Source: Lichenostomus cassidix (lineage: Eukaryota > Chordata > Aves > Passeriformes > Meliphagidae). From it: DNA of 64,000 bases. The number at the start of each line of letters is the position of its first letter. The first letter of the stretch is position 1. Of the stretch, positions 1 to 12,600 are shown piece by piece. The notes under the pieces were generated by a model that worked only from the letters and a program-made list of their open reading frames with translations, made no database searches and was not told where the DNA came from. The stretch lies in NCBI GenBank assembly GCA_008360975.2, contig CM039183.1:78528350-78592349 (forward strand), given 5' to 3'. The translations under genes were made by a program, and so were the position numbers.

Positions 1-546
1 TGAGTCTTCAAGTTCACAGAGGAGTTGCAATATACTCTTCTGAGTGTCTGTCCTTACCATACTTAAAGTATCTTTATCCAGAATTGGAGGAGCTAATGAA
101 GCAAAGTCATAGGCTGAGCTGTCTTTTGTATCTTCCCAAGGACTTAACCTTGAGTGCTGTTGATGGCTCTTTAAACTCTCTTCTGAAGATTTACACTCTT
201 TTAGCTGGTTTCTGACTATTTCTCTTCTCTCACCATTTTTGTGGTTAGAGTACTAAGGTGCTGTTGTGGACAAAAAACTATTTCATTCCACAGACAAAAT
301 GAAGAGTCTGACAAATATGGAAACAACCTCTTTAGAATAAACCTTGTAGAAACTTTTTTTCTTCTTTGGAGTCACCTTGAGGTTTCTCCACTCTACTGTC
401 ATTTGAAAACTTAGCCCTGTCTTCCTTAAATTCTTTCAAAGGAAAGAACAGCTCACAATAACAAGACCTGAGGTCAAAATTGGAGTTTTAAAGTATGTGC
501 ATCTATGTGCTGGTATATTGAATGTATATTTAAAATATTTCTTCAG
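1..546 (+). other. SNAP91: SNAP91 intron, 3' part (window begins inside it)
   Basis: No open frame resembling an AP180 exon is visible before the acceptor at 545-546, which follows a T-rich tract. The stretch is AT-rich and unremarkable. The ANTH-domain exons must lie upstream of the window. Confidence 0.7.
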
Positions 547-656
547 TCTTCTCCAGCCACAACTGTTACATCTCCTAGTTCTACTCCAGCAAAAACTATT
601 GATACATCTCCTCCAGTTGATCTTTTTGCAACATCATCTACAGCTGCTCCAGTCAG
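547..656 (+). CDS. SNAP91: SNAP91 coding exon a (110 nt)
   Basis: Acceptor TTCTTCAG, donor AG|GTAAGT. Encodes a Ser/Thr/Pro-rich stretch ending in PPVDLFATSSTAAPV, with the first DLF motif of the window. It ends two bases into a Ser codon (phase 2). Confidence 0.9.
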
Positions 657-3600
657 GTAAGTTAAAAAGTGAATTTGAGTTACTGAGCTTCGTGTAGGTA
701 CCAAAGTCATACTTGTAACAGGAGGCTGGCCTGTAGGGCTTTGCTTATTTTACAGGCAGTGTACATCACTATTCAATGGGCTACATTATTCTGCCACTAT
801 AGATCACAAATAAACTCTAATACCCCCCCACCAAAAAATGCTGTACAGAATTTCTAATTGAGTAGACTGAAGTAATGTGCTAATCCACAGTAGTCTTTAC
901 TGACCTTCAGGATTCTCTTTCTAAAACTGCTTAGTTAATATTCCCTTTTCTTGCTTTTCAAATCAGTTAATCAAGCACAAAGATAATGAACTTCTGAAGG
1001 TTAAAGTAAAGATAAACATTTTACCTGTGAGAAAATCTGAACCTTACTTTCAAGTCAAAAGCAGAAAAAAGCGCTGTTGCTCATTGTAAAGAGCAGAAGT
1101 GATTGAACTTTAGTAAAAACTCTAACCTTGAACCAAGTCTGTAACATGTAACTAATTTATGTGTGAGGTGAAGAGCTTCGCTGAAGAAAGAGCCTCTGTT
1201 GTTTGTTATTTAAATGTTCTAGACGAGCAAGATCTGGTTTCCTAAGTAAATACCTGACTGGCATAACCCATAGAAATTTTGCCTCTACTGTCTAGTGCCT
1301 ATTTATTGCCTGGAAATGTGGGTTTCTTGCTTTCTGACATGGCATGTTGAAATATGAAAGTAGAATGGTGCTGGTTTCAGTCACAGCAATCATTTTCTCT
1401 GGTTTTAGGGACCACCTGGGATTTTGCATTTTCTGGTTTGGGTGTTGTGGTGGGTTTCTTTTGGTTTTGTCAGCTGGTTGGTTTTAGGTAGGGGGTTTTT
1501 TCTGTTTGGTTATTTGGGGTTTAAAAAAGAAATTGTAAGTCTAGTAGATCTGTTTAAATGTCCTTGCCAGGAAATGGAAATAATTAAGGTTCCCATCCTG
1601 GATTGTAACATATTCTTGGGACTCACTGCACTAGAAGTGCTTATGGCCACTGCTCTAATCCTGAGGCCTGAAAAAAATGTCTCTGTTTCATCCAAACTCA
1701 GGTTAATTTCTATAATCCACTTATGACTTTTTAAAAAAATTCAGTTGAAACAGCAAATTCCTCCAGCATTTAATGTCTCTCTTCCTTTTCTCGGCAGCTC
1801 TTCCAAACCTTCCAGTGATCTTTTGGACCTTCAGCCAGATTTTGCTGGTACTGGGCAGGCAGCTCCAGCACCTGCTCCTGCGGGTGCTGCTGCTGCTGCT
1901 GCTGGTGGAGCCACTTCGTGGGGAGGTAGAGAAACCTCACTCTCAGCACCTCTTCTTGCAGTCTCTGTCTCCTTGCCTGGCTGAACTGAAATCTGCCTCT
2001 TTCTCTGCTAGCACAGGATGTTCCCAACTCACTCCCAGGCTTCAGCTGACCTGACAGTCAGGCATCCCTTTGCAGATTCTTCTTTCCAGGGATATGCATA
2101 GTAGTATAAGCTGCTTATAAGGGCCTGACTGCAAAGCTGGGGGGAGCCAGGATTATGTGACTAAAAGTGAGCAGGAAGGGGATGGATGAAGGTGAGCAGG
2201 TAAGGCAGGCACTTCAAAACAGAAGAACCAGAATTGCTGATGTGCTTACTGGCAAGGTGGGGGCAGAAACCAACTCTTCTGTTTATAGAGCAAAGCCCAC
2301 AGATCAATAGATGGAAGAATAAAAATAGCTTTTAAAACAAAAATGCATGTAAAGCAAATGGTGGCAACTTAGTTCTGCTGCAAGTGTGATTACCTCTGAC
2401 AAGCCTTAACATATTTTAATAAAGTGTCTTCCTTGTCTGCTTAGAATAATAATATGGAAATAGAAGTAGAGAACTAACTGCTTTCAAACAGGAATAACTA
2501 GCCAGCTCTCTGAAATCTGAGCTCTGTGGTCAACTGACCCTCTTGTTCCAGGCAGCACTAGCAGCTGCTGATCTGGAGGACCACAGTAAATGTAGGCAGT
2601 CATCACTCCTGTCCTGTTAAAACAAGGAATTCGGCCAGTAAATGTGATTTAATTTACACAGTTGTAAACTCTTTGTGCTGTAATCTTAAGAGGTCCTGTG
2701 TGGCAGTTTAATGAACTCATCAGCCCTCTCCCGGCAGGAATGCAGCACTGAGTCATGCTGACTCTGCTGTCAGTGCTCATACTGGGTACTGGTGGCTACT
2801 GCAGTCCCTATTTCTGTTCTTAGTTGTAGTTCATTAAAGATGACATTGCATTTCAGCCACTTCATTATGAGAGGATAGCTAGGGCTGTCATGTAGACCGT
2901 GTATTGCATATTTCAGTTTAATCTATTGAATTAATTTCTTTTTTTTCCCCTGCAAATGTCAGTTTTATTAAGAGAAAGGTAATCTTACCCAGAAAGCAAG
3001 ACCAAAGAGTCATCTATTATAGGATGCCTGGGACGAAATATTCTGCAGTACTTTGATTGCGTCCTTTTTGTCTTACTTTGTCATTGCAAAGCACTGAAAT
3101 ACAAGCTTTTGAGATGTTTGAAAGAGTATGAAAGAGCTAACTTTTCTAATCAGTTGCTCATTCCTGCAATAATAGATATATAAATAAATAGCCAGGAATA
3201 AAGTATTGTTTTGCATAGAAATAAAAAGCTGATTTTTTTTTTTTCCTTGTTGGACAAAATAACCTGTAGTTGTTTTTATTGTACTTAATTGCTAGAAACT
3301 TTTAAATGGATTAGTAATGCACCTAGTCCTCTTATTCCATGACAGAAAAGGACAGCTAACTCTTTTCCTTTGTCCAGAATTGTTGCTAACCTCATCAAGT
3401 ATACTTCAGTCTTATCTTTCAGAATAGCATTTTGGTAACTTAGTAAGCTTCAGCTTTGTCTTCTTTACTGCTGGCAGGAGTCCAGGTATGATGACCTGCT
3501 ACTGAACTGGAATCTTGCTTGCTTTTTTTTTCCTTCTTTTTTCTTTTTAAAACTCTCTGAAAGAGTAAAAATATTTCACTCAGAGGGTAGGGCAATACTG

Positions 3601-6600
3601 AGGCAGATCCCTGATGTGAGCTAGTGAACTCTCCATTCCTGAAGATTTTTCAAGACCTGACTAGTCAGAGCCATGACTGACCTGATCTGGTGTTGGGAGC
3701 ACTGTTGTTCTGAGCAGGAGGCTGGACAAGATGACCTTCCTTCCACCCAGGCAGGACTTTTGGGAGGATGTGTAACAATGCCTCCCTGCTACTTGAGCTG
3801 CTTATTCTTCTGGGCTACAGCAAGTTAATGTGGGAACTCATGGGAAAATAGCAGTAGAGGGAGGAAGCTGGAAGAAGTGCTGCAGCTCAATAACCAGGAA
3901 AATGAGAATGTTGAATACTTCATGGTGCAGCATCAATATGTGTCAACAATAAACAATCCTGCTGTTCTCAGTCTCGCTGGCAGCGTAGGTTCTCTGTATT
4001 TTGGCATATGCTGTATATTCTGTATAGTGGATTATATTTAGGGATATGTACGGTACACTGTATATTTTATTGTATACCTACTGTATTTCTGAATGCGCAT
4101 TATGTTATCTAGCAAGTGAACTAGAGCTTATGAAAACCTACACTTCTGTGCTATCAGGAGACCATCAAGATAGGGTAATATGCTGCAAGGTGAATAGATA
4201 GGCATTTGGCAGGTAGAGTAGACTGTAGTATTACAAAAAATACAGTAGGTCAAAGTCTGCATCTTGCAAGGTCTGACTCTTGGACATAAAAGCAAATTGA
4301 CTTGAACTTCCGCTCTGACTGGAACCTTACAGTGTGCCTTAGAACATGGATTTGCTAATAGCATTGGTACTTTCATATTACTTTCCAAAAAACCATTGGT
4401 TTTAATCATTGCCATACTGAGACTAAGTGTAGATTGCTGTGCTGGATAATTGTAATTTCACTGTATTGAGTTCTATAGCATAATTGAATAAGAAAAAGGC
4501 ATTGAAGACTAAGCTAATAAACTTAAAAGTTTGCCAGCAGTTGTTTATTTCAAGTCTAGTAGCTGTAAGACATTCACCTAGTGTGCAGTAATGGGATACC
4601 AGAGTGCTGCATTTTTAATGTACTGTTCTGCTCTTTCAGAATGGTATTTTGACTTAGTTCAGGTTATTCAGTCAGTCTCAAGTAGAGCTCACCCAAGAAA
4701 CGAATTATGAAAATTGTAAAAAACCTAAATGTAAGGTTTTGCTGCCTTTTTACAAGTGATATATAATAAAAATTGATGAAGTCGGGGCTGTGCCTGCTCA
4801 AATAATTTTGCTTCCAAATGCTGACCCACAGTAAAGCATCAGGACTCTGCTTGCTGTTCAGTGTGGATCAGATGAACCCATGACCCTGTTATGTGTACAA
4901 TGAATCTAGGAGCAACACTGAGCTACCCGTTAGTAAATAAGTAGTTGCTGAGCTCAGACTATCCTAACTGCAGAATAAAAATTTAATAGGACAAACTCGT
5001 TAGTTTTCACATGTTTTTATATCTCATAGTTGATTTTAATGTAGGCAGAACTTCTGTGTTTGAGCTCAATCTGCCTGATCTCAGAGGACATCAAATTGTA
5101 GGAAAGTCTGTCATTAAAGATGCTTCATTGGCTTCCAAAAGCAGTTGACTAAGGAACCAAAGCTGGAGCAGAGCCAGTCTGCTTATGCTGTCAACATTCA
5201 TACTCCTCATAACAAGTGTTAACAGAATTAGTTGTTTCTGCAGAGCATGTTTTCTCTATCATAAATGCAGAAAAAGCATTTGAAGAGGAGCTGCTCTATT
5301 TATTTATTTATTTGTTTTGCACTTAACAGTTGTCCCAAGTCCAAGAAGCACCACCTGTTTGTCTCTCAGAATATATTTGGGGACCAGGGATGCCATGTGT
5401 GGTATCCTGAAGTAACTTAACATCATATTTGCAAGCTGCTCACTGCTGAAGTACCCTTGTTCTAGTGCCTGTTCTGTGAAGGGTTCTAAGGATATACTGG
5501 TTCTGTCTTGAACAATTATTAAACAGAATGGGCTTTGTCATGTCAGAATAACTTCTTCAGTTTTAGAAAAGCAAGTATAGAAATTATGTTTAACCTAGAC
5601 ATGTGATTTAGAATGAACATTTGGCTAATGAACATTTACAGTCTGTCAGTTCTACTAATTGGCCTGTTTTTTTATTCTGCTGTCATTTTAATGGACAATC
5701 ACTAGACCTTTTGGGAGAGGGTGAGTAATATGTTTGATTTCTAAGACCTTTGTATGTTAAGACTCCTTACTGAAAGCTCCACCTTTCTGGAGCTGAGTGA
5801 TTGTGGTCTGTGCCTTTCCCCTTACGTTTCCTGTTTGATCTTCATTACATGGTTGTATGTAGATAATCTGGCTGCACTTTCCGGTGTTACCCCCGAGCCA
5901 CAGATTTCAGACCCATTTGCCCCAGAGCCAACTGCAGCTGCTGCTCCAGCTACTGATACTACAACTACTACGGCTGCTGCCGCTGCAACTACCACTGTCA
6001 CTGCTGCCCCTGCTGAAGTGGATCTCTTTGGAGGTTAGTTTGGTTGCTGTAGTGCTCTACACCAGTTCACAATGCAGTCGAAGCAGTACTGAGCTCAGTT
6101 GTTGTAGCAAGGCCTCTGATTTAACCAGCTGTACCAGAGGTGCCTGTGTGTGGGATGCTAGATGGAACACGAAATACAAACTTCCCAACTACCTCTGTTT
6201 GCTGTGCTTTTAGCTAATAGACTCCTCTGCATATTTATGAAAAATGGAGAACTGTAAACCTTATGATTGAACAGCTAAGAACAGTAGTTCTCAGGTCCAA
6301 GCTGGGGTAAGCAGGAATTGTTTCGACATTATTCAATAACTATGCACAATTCTAATTCACTAATACAATTTGTGGGAAAAGCAGCTGTGCTTTCATAGTT
6401 AAAGAGGGTGGATGTGACAGTGTCCTGCCCCTTCATTGTTTGTCACACTTGTGCTGTGTTGTGTTTCTTTTGGGTATTTCCTGAAAGTAAGAGTATCAAG
6501 CCAGCTGAAATTAGTGTATTTCATCATTCTTGAAGCTGGGTTTTAGTTCACAAATATTTGCAGTAAATTGAAGTGGTGATGAACTTGTACTAAATGCCAA

Positions 6601-9600
6601 CTATGCAAATAATGTAAAGGGAAAAAAGGAATCATTCTAAGAGTTTAGTTGTGCTCACTGAGTTTCTAATGTTGTCTGCTATCCCATTGAGTAGGAATAC
6701 ATTCCCACCATATGTTGTCAGTTTTCTTGTTACTCCTGTGGAGCAGGAGGTTTCCGAACAGAATGCCGGAAATTACATTTCTTTTGAGCACTACACCAGC
6801 CCAGTAATGGAGACACCTTCTTGTTTACAAGCTATTAACATGTTTAAGATCACCTGAACACTCTGTTTTTTTAGTTTTCTCTTTGCTTTCATGCATACTT
6901 CCAGCATGACAGCGGATGTCGGGCATAAGTATTACTTGCCATCAAGATTGAATTCCAGTATCTTCTCTGTGGGGTGTGTTTATCTGTCACTTCTGCTGAC
7001 AGGAATGCTGGAGAGGTCTGTAATAAGCAGTTTGACTACAAAGATATTTCCTGAAGACTGAAAGATCCCAGTTAGAAGGTTTTTTTAGGGACTAGCTTCA
7101 ACAGACAGCACCAAAATATCCCCTGTTAAAGTGCTGAAAAGCTGTAGGAAAGGAATACAACTGCTACCTGCTACTTACCCCTCATTTTACAAAGATTGAT
7201 AATAGTCTAAGTGCCACGAGATCAGCCAGTTGAGAAGCAGCTCCAGAATTGTCATGGGCAAGGTTCTGGATGTCATGAGGAGTGAGAGAGAGTCTGATGT
7301 TGGTTGCTCTCAGAAGCCAGGGCCTGTGCTCATTAACAGCCCTGCAGTTGCAAAGAGTGTGAAACTTACGGTATGTGAGCACTGAGGTCAAGCCGGTCTT
7401 GGATACCACACCTTCAAATTGCATTATTAGTTTATTAATTTTGTAATAGGTATATGACTTTTTGAAAAATGAAACAATAGTTAAATGGATAGAAATCACT
7501 GTAAGCTTGAAACAGTGATTAGAAAGGATTAGAAAAATGCCTGCTTGTGCTTGTTCTTCCAGTACTACAGCAACAAGATGCAATCTTTTTTTCCTACCTT
7601 TTCCACTACTCTGTGCCTGGAAAAACAGCTACTGCCAAATCATGTGCCTCCTTCCAGGCTTGTCAGGCAAAGATCTGGATGTGTTTAGTTTGTAGAGATT
7701 TAAGTCATCATTAGATAACTTAGTGACGCATGTTAAGATGGGGAGCTTCACCCTTCAGTGTGGAAAGAATTTCACTTCTGCAGCATGCAGACTTCCGTGA
7801 CTTGATCTCTTCCTTTAAAGAGAATGTATTTTGTTGCTCAAATGCTATAAATCTCCAGTGGATTATATACTAGATGAAGACTTTTTTTTTTTTTTTTTCC
7901 CCTGGAATACTTCAGAATGAAGCAAGGTTACATTATTTATGATAGCAGTAAACCTCTAGTTCTCAAGAAGCAAAATACCTAAACACACTCAGCAGTAAAG
8001 GTACTTTTGTGGTGCCTTCAAGACACCCATTGAACAGACCCTTTTAAGGCCCATGAATCTATATTCAACTTCCATCTCTCTGTTTATGGTTTGGGATTTT
8101 TTGTTTCTTTGTTTTTTTCCTGAAGGCTGTGCTGTAAGTATATTCTAGCATCCTGTACTAACATTCCTTGTTACTTTTAGGCTGTACAGTGCGAGAAGAG
8201 GCAGTTTTTGGGCAGGCAGTGCTACTCTGTAGCTTTTGTGGTGCTAGAGATGCTTAAATTTAATCCTATTAAATAGGTATTTGACCTTTGAGATCTGCTG
8301 AAGATACAGTATTCAAGGTCACCTTAACTTCTTGCAGCTTGGCAGTGCTTTGTTGCTCCACAGGGTTTCTTGTGGTGAGGTATGGTAGGGGAAGGTACAG
8401 GAGCAGTGATGTCAGGAGAAAGAATGTAAAGAGTGTTCAGGGAGTGTCTGTGTAGGGAAAGAAGCTCAAAGCTGCAGGGAAAAGGTAGCCAAGCTGAAAG
8501 AAGAGGGAGTAGAGGAGGCTTTGGAATAACTGTTGACTGCACTGTATCACTGATACTTTAGCTGATAGGAGCTGCATGCTGCCTAGGACTGGGCTTTGTC
8601 TTTAAGAGATAAGCTCTGCATTATGTGTTCATCACTACTATGGCATTGGAAAGGAGATGAGAAATGCAGGATTGATCCAGCATAGCTTTTTAAAGGAACT
8701 CAATCTGATTAATAGGCAAGCTTTCAGTTACCTGGGCCAACTTGAGGCTCAGTACCTTGAAATGCCACTCAGTAAGAAAATTTGGGCACAGTATTTTTGG
8801 ATGCATGCAATGTGCTCTTGAGTTACATTTTGTTGTGGGATTATTCTGTAAACATTGCAAGTAACAAGTCATGGCAGACACTGTGCAAATGTCAGTTATT
8901 GGGCATTAAGATGATTTGAATTGTAAGTGGGCAGGACTATGGTTTTCCCTGTAAAGAAACCACAGGCAAAGTGATGAAGACTTTTGGCACTTAAGGACTA
9001 ATGGATGTCCCTTATGCTGGTACATGCTTGTATAGCAAGCTAGCACTTAGTTAAAAAAAACACCAAACAACAAACACTTTGCATTATTATTGTTATTATT
9101 TCCTAGCTCTCAGCCTAGGGAAATATTTCTTTTTAACTCAGGTCAGGTTTTCTATGTCAAAAAGTAATGAAGGGTGACTGAAGAGGGAAAAAGCTCTGGG
9201 AACATTTTCTTGTGTACACTTTAGTTCTGTGATCTTTCCTACACTTGTGACTTCCACAGGATTGTTTCACATGTTACTTGATACATTAATGATTATAAGT
9301 CAGCTGTATCACCTATGTGAGTAAATTTGTCACGTATTGATGCCATGGCATCAAATAAAGCCTGAATTTATGAGATTAAAGAGATCACTCTGCAGGAACA
9401 CTTATTTTGCTGCAGACAAGATGTATTGAAGCACTACTTCAGTGTTGAACAACTTTGAAAAGCCCTTGTTTGCACATTATTTCAGTAAGAGCTATATTTA
9501 TGAATTCAAGTGTAATGCAGTACATAATACATACCTGTCACTCCTAGTAGATGTTCCATGCAGTGTGAACTTGCAAAGGTTTCATCAACTCTCTTTAAGT

Positions 9601-12600
9601 TTTCAGGATGTCAAGAAATTCAAGTGAGAACCATATGTTACTTGATTATAGAAGTCAAAAGCTAAATTCACTTTTGAAACAGGAGATGTAGAAATGTAAA
9701 GAGTATAGTAACTGCTTTAAAGGGAGAAAATCTTTCACTGCTGAATGTACAAATGTAGGCTTACTACAGCTATATGGAGGAACAAGAAAGAAAATAAACT
9801 GTCCTTTAAAAAAAAAGCAGGTTTAATTGTATCCATTTTTGCATATTATGCTAGATTTTAGCAAAGGGCAGCTGTGCCGCAGCGGCAGAGCCTTTTGAAA
9901 AGAACCTTATAAGTACTAACTTAAGAAAAACCCAATGGCAAACCCTTGGTTTAAACTGTGAGTTGTAGGGTCACCTGCTCAGGTTGGTTTGTTTCTATGT
10001 TCATACAGGTTTCTTGAGCTTCTCAGAGTAATTAATGTTAGGAGTTCATACTATGACCTTTTTCATTTAGATTCCATTATGAATTTAGGTGTTTATCCCA
10101 CCTGCCATTTAACCCAAGTCTGATGCTAAAAAAAATTATAATGCTTGGCAAGCACCTTTCTCAGAAGTGTCAGTAAATAACAGAACTGGTGCCAAACTGT
10201 CTGTTTCCTTCACCTGTGGGCTGGAAGGAACTTGTGCCCGCATGAATCTCTGTGACTGTTCCATGTGGAATTTCAATAGCCTACATCTGGGCAGGAGTAG
10301 GTGTCACTCTGAGGCTGAAGTGATCTCAGCATAGAACTAGTGACTAGCTCTATGCATTCTGAATTTCTGCCTTAGATGTCATCTGGAGTCTATCCTTTCA
10401 CATTCTGGGAAATAATTATGAGTAGGGTTGACCAATGTCTGTGCTGTTGGCCTATAAGCTTGTGTGGGCACAAATGTGTTTTTTTGAAAGAGCCCAGGGT
10501 GCCCCTTCATGTGAAAGCTGGCCCTGTAGAGCAAAACTGAGCACACTTGATGTTACACAAAACATCTTCTCAAGCAGGACAATGCAAAACTCTTCAGTTC
10601 AGTTCTGTGCTGAATTCCTTCCAAGTAGCAAGTGGTGTACTCCAGTGTCTGGTATACATACAATACTGGGATGTTTGACTCATTCTGATGTTTTTACTTG
10701 GACAACTGCCATCCAGTTTTGTTGTTGAACAACCCTGTTACTTGAAAAATAGAATTATATTAGAAATGGCTTATTAGCAGGCCTTTTTTGCTACTAACTC
10801 ATTTTAATTCTATTGTACAAGACTAATGGGCTTTCTTCTGTTGAAATTTTGATGCATGTTCTTTTAAGCTTTTTAGATTACGTGGCATGAATTTGTTTTT
10901 AAAATGGTTGTTTTCATTTTAAAATTGACATTCAAGTTAAAGCATGTTAAGCTTTTTCCTGTGCTAATTTGACAGTGCAATTGCAGTATTCCCCAACAGA
11001 TTTTTTTTAACTTGCTAACTCTTGTAGCTGTAGAAAATGTCCTTTACAAGCATCTTGAAGTATTTAATCCTCATTGTGCAGTCTTTTTTTGTGAAGAAAA
11101 TGCTTGCCTATGAGGATAGTCCAAATGGCACAGTCCATTAGGACTACCTCATAGAATTAAGAGCTACAAATGCTGGTTTAAATGTAGAAATAATGCTGTT
11201 CATAGCTTGAAATTTAAGCATGCCACTTAGGAACTGGCAAACAGAAAGAAAAAAACAGACAAAGAGCAAGTGGCAAACAAAAAAAAAATTAAAAAATCTT
11301 GTGAGCAAGTCATTCCAAAACCCCAAACCAGTTGAGGTTTCCCTAACTTGAGTGGTTGGCCTAGCGGTGATCCTAAAAGGACAGACAGGCTATGGCTGGT
11401 CAGCCCTCAGTTAAGATGAACTATCTTGATCTGTTTGAAGCAAGCTGAGTAAATATAACCTATGCATCAGGTTATGGCTTCAGAAAGATCCAGTTGGAAT
11501 ACTGTTAAGAAACAAGTAAGTTCGATTTTTCAAATGTTGCATGAGTTACTTGGCTCAATGACCAGAAATGGTAGATGCAGATGTCTACCGGAGTAATTGG
11601 ATTGTTATTCATAACGGTGCAAAACACTATGCAAGTAAACTCAGTTGCCAATTAATCATGTTTAATACAGGCTTTGAGCATGCAAGTTGTTAATATTTGC
11701 TCTTAAGTTAATTTTGTTAATTAGTTGATTTTGGGTAGTACCTGAGCATGCTGCTCTGAACCCTTATACAATGAGAATAATGCCTTCTTTTATGCACACT
11801 GTGCTTGTTGTGGGCAACCCAAGAAGCTCCTTCTGCAAACCCTTTCTAGAACCTGCTCGTGTGGGACTGGGGGAGAGACAAAGCGTTTTGCGCTGCATGA
11901 CTTGTCTTGCTGTTGGAGTAATTACATTCATGTTGTATAAGGGGATCTACCTATGCAATTTAACTTGGTTCTTTTACTATATTTTTCTTCTCTTTATTCT
12001 TTTTTTTTCTTTTAATTTCTGTTCCTAAACTGCACCCAAGATGCCTTTGCAGCTTCTCCTGGGGAAGCCCCTGCAGCAGCTGAAGGGGCAGCAGCACCAG
12101 CTACCCCAACCCCTGTAGCAGCAGCTCTTGATGCATGTTCAGGAAATGGTGGGTTTTATGTCATTAGATAGTCTCTTGTTTTGCTGGTTTTCTTTTGTTT
12201 AAACTACATGGCAGTGTGTTTTTCTGAAAATTTCTTAGTGTTTGCAATTGGTAAAAACAAACCTTAGACTGAAGAGCATGCTTAACAAAACTGCCTGTTT
12301 CCGAGTCCCGGTAACTTCATGTTTATTTGGTAGTGCTAATAAACAGTTCTGTCAGTGCTGAGTTGTAAGCAGTAGCCTGGATAGTCCTGTGTCATATTTG
12401 TTTGTTTGGCCTGGTCAAACAGCCTTTGAAAGTTCTCCCCTCTAGTAACTAGAACTGCTCAGCCTTTCAGACAGTTTTTATTTTAGAAAAACTTGAGTAG
12501 CATGTCTGGATAAGTAAGCTAGATGTTAGAGCAACCTCCTCGGTGTGCGTGCGTGTATTTGCAGTTATGTGCATTGCCTATAGTTGCTTTGTTCTTGACT

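Noticed and set aside
7182..7583. 133-codon minus-strand frame inside the 6-kb SNAP91 intron
   Set aside because: No conserved features; lies in ordinary intronic sequence.
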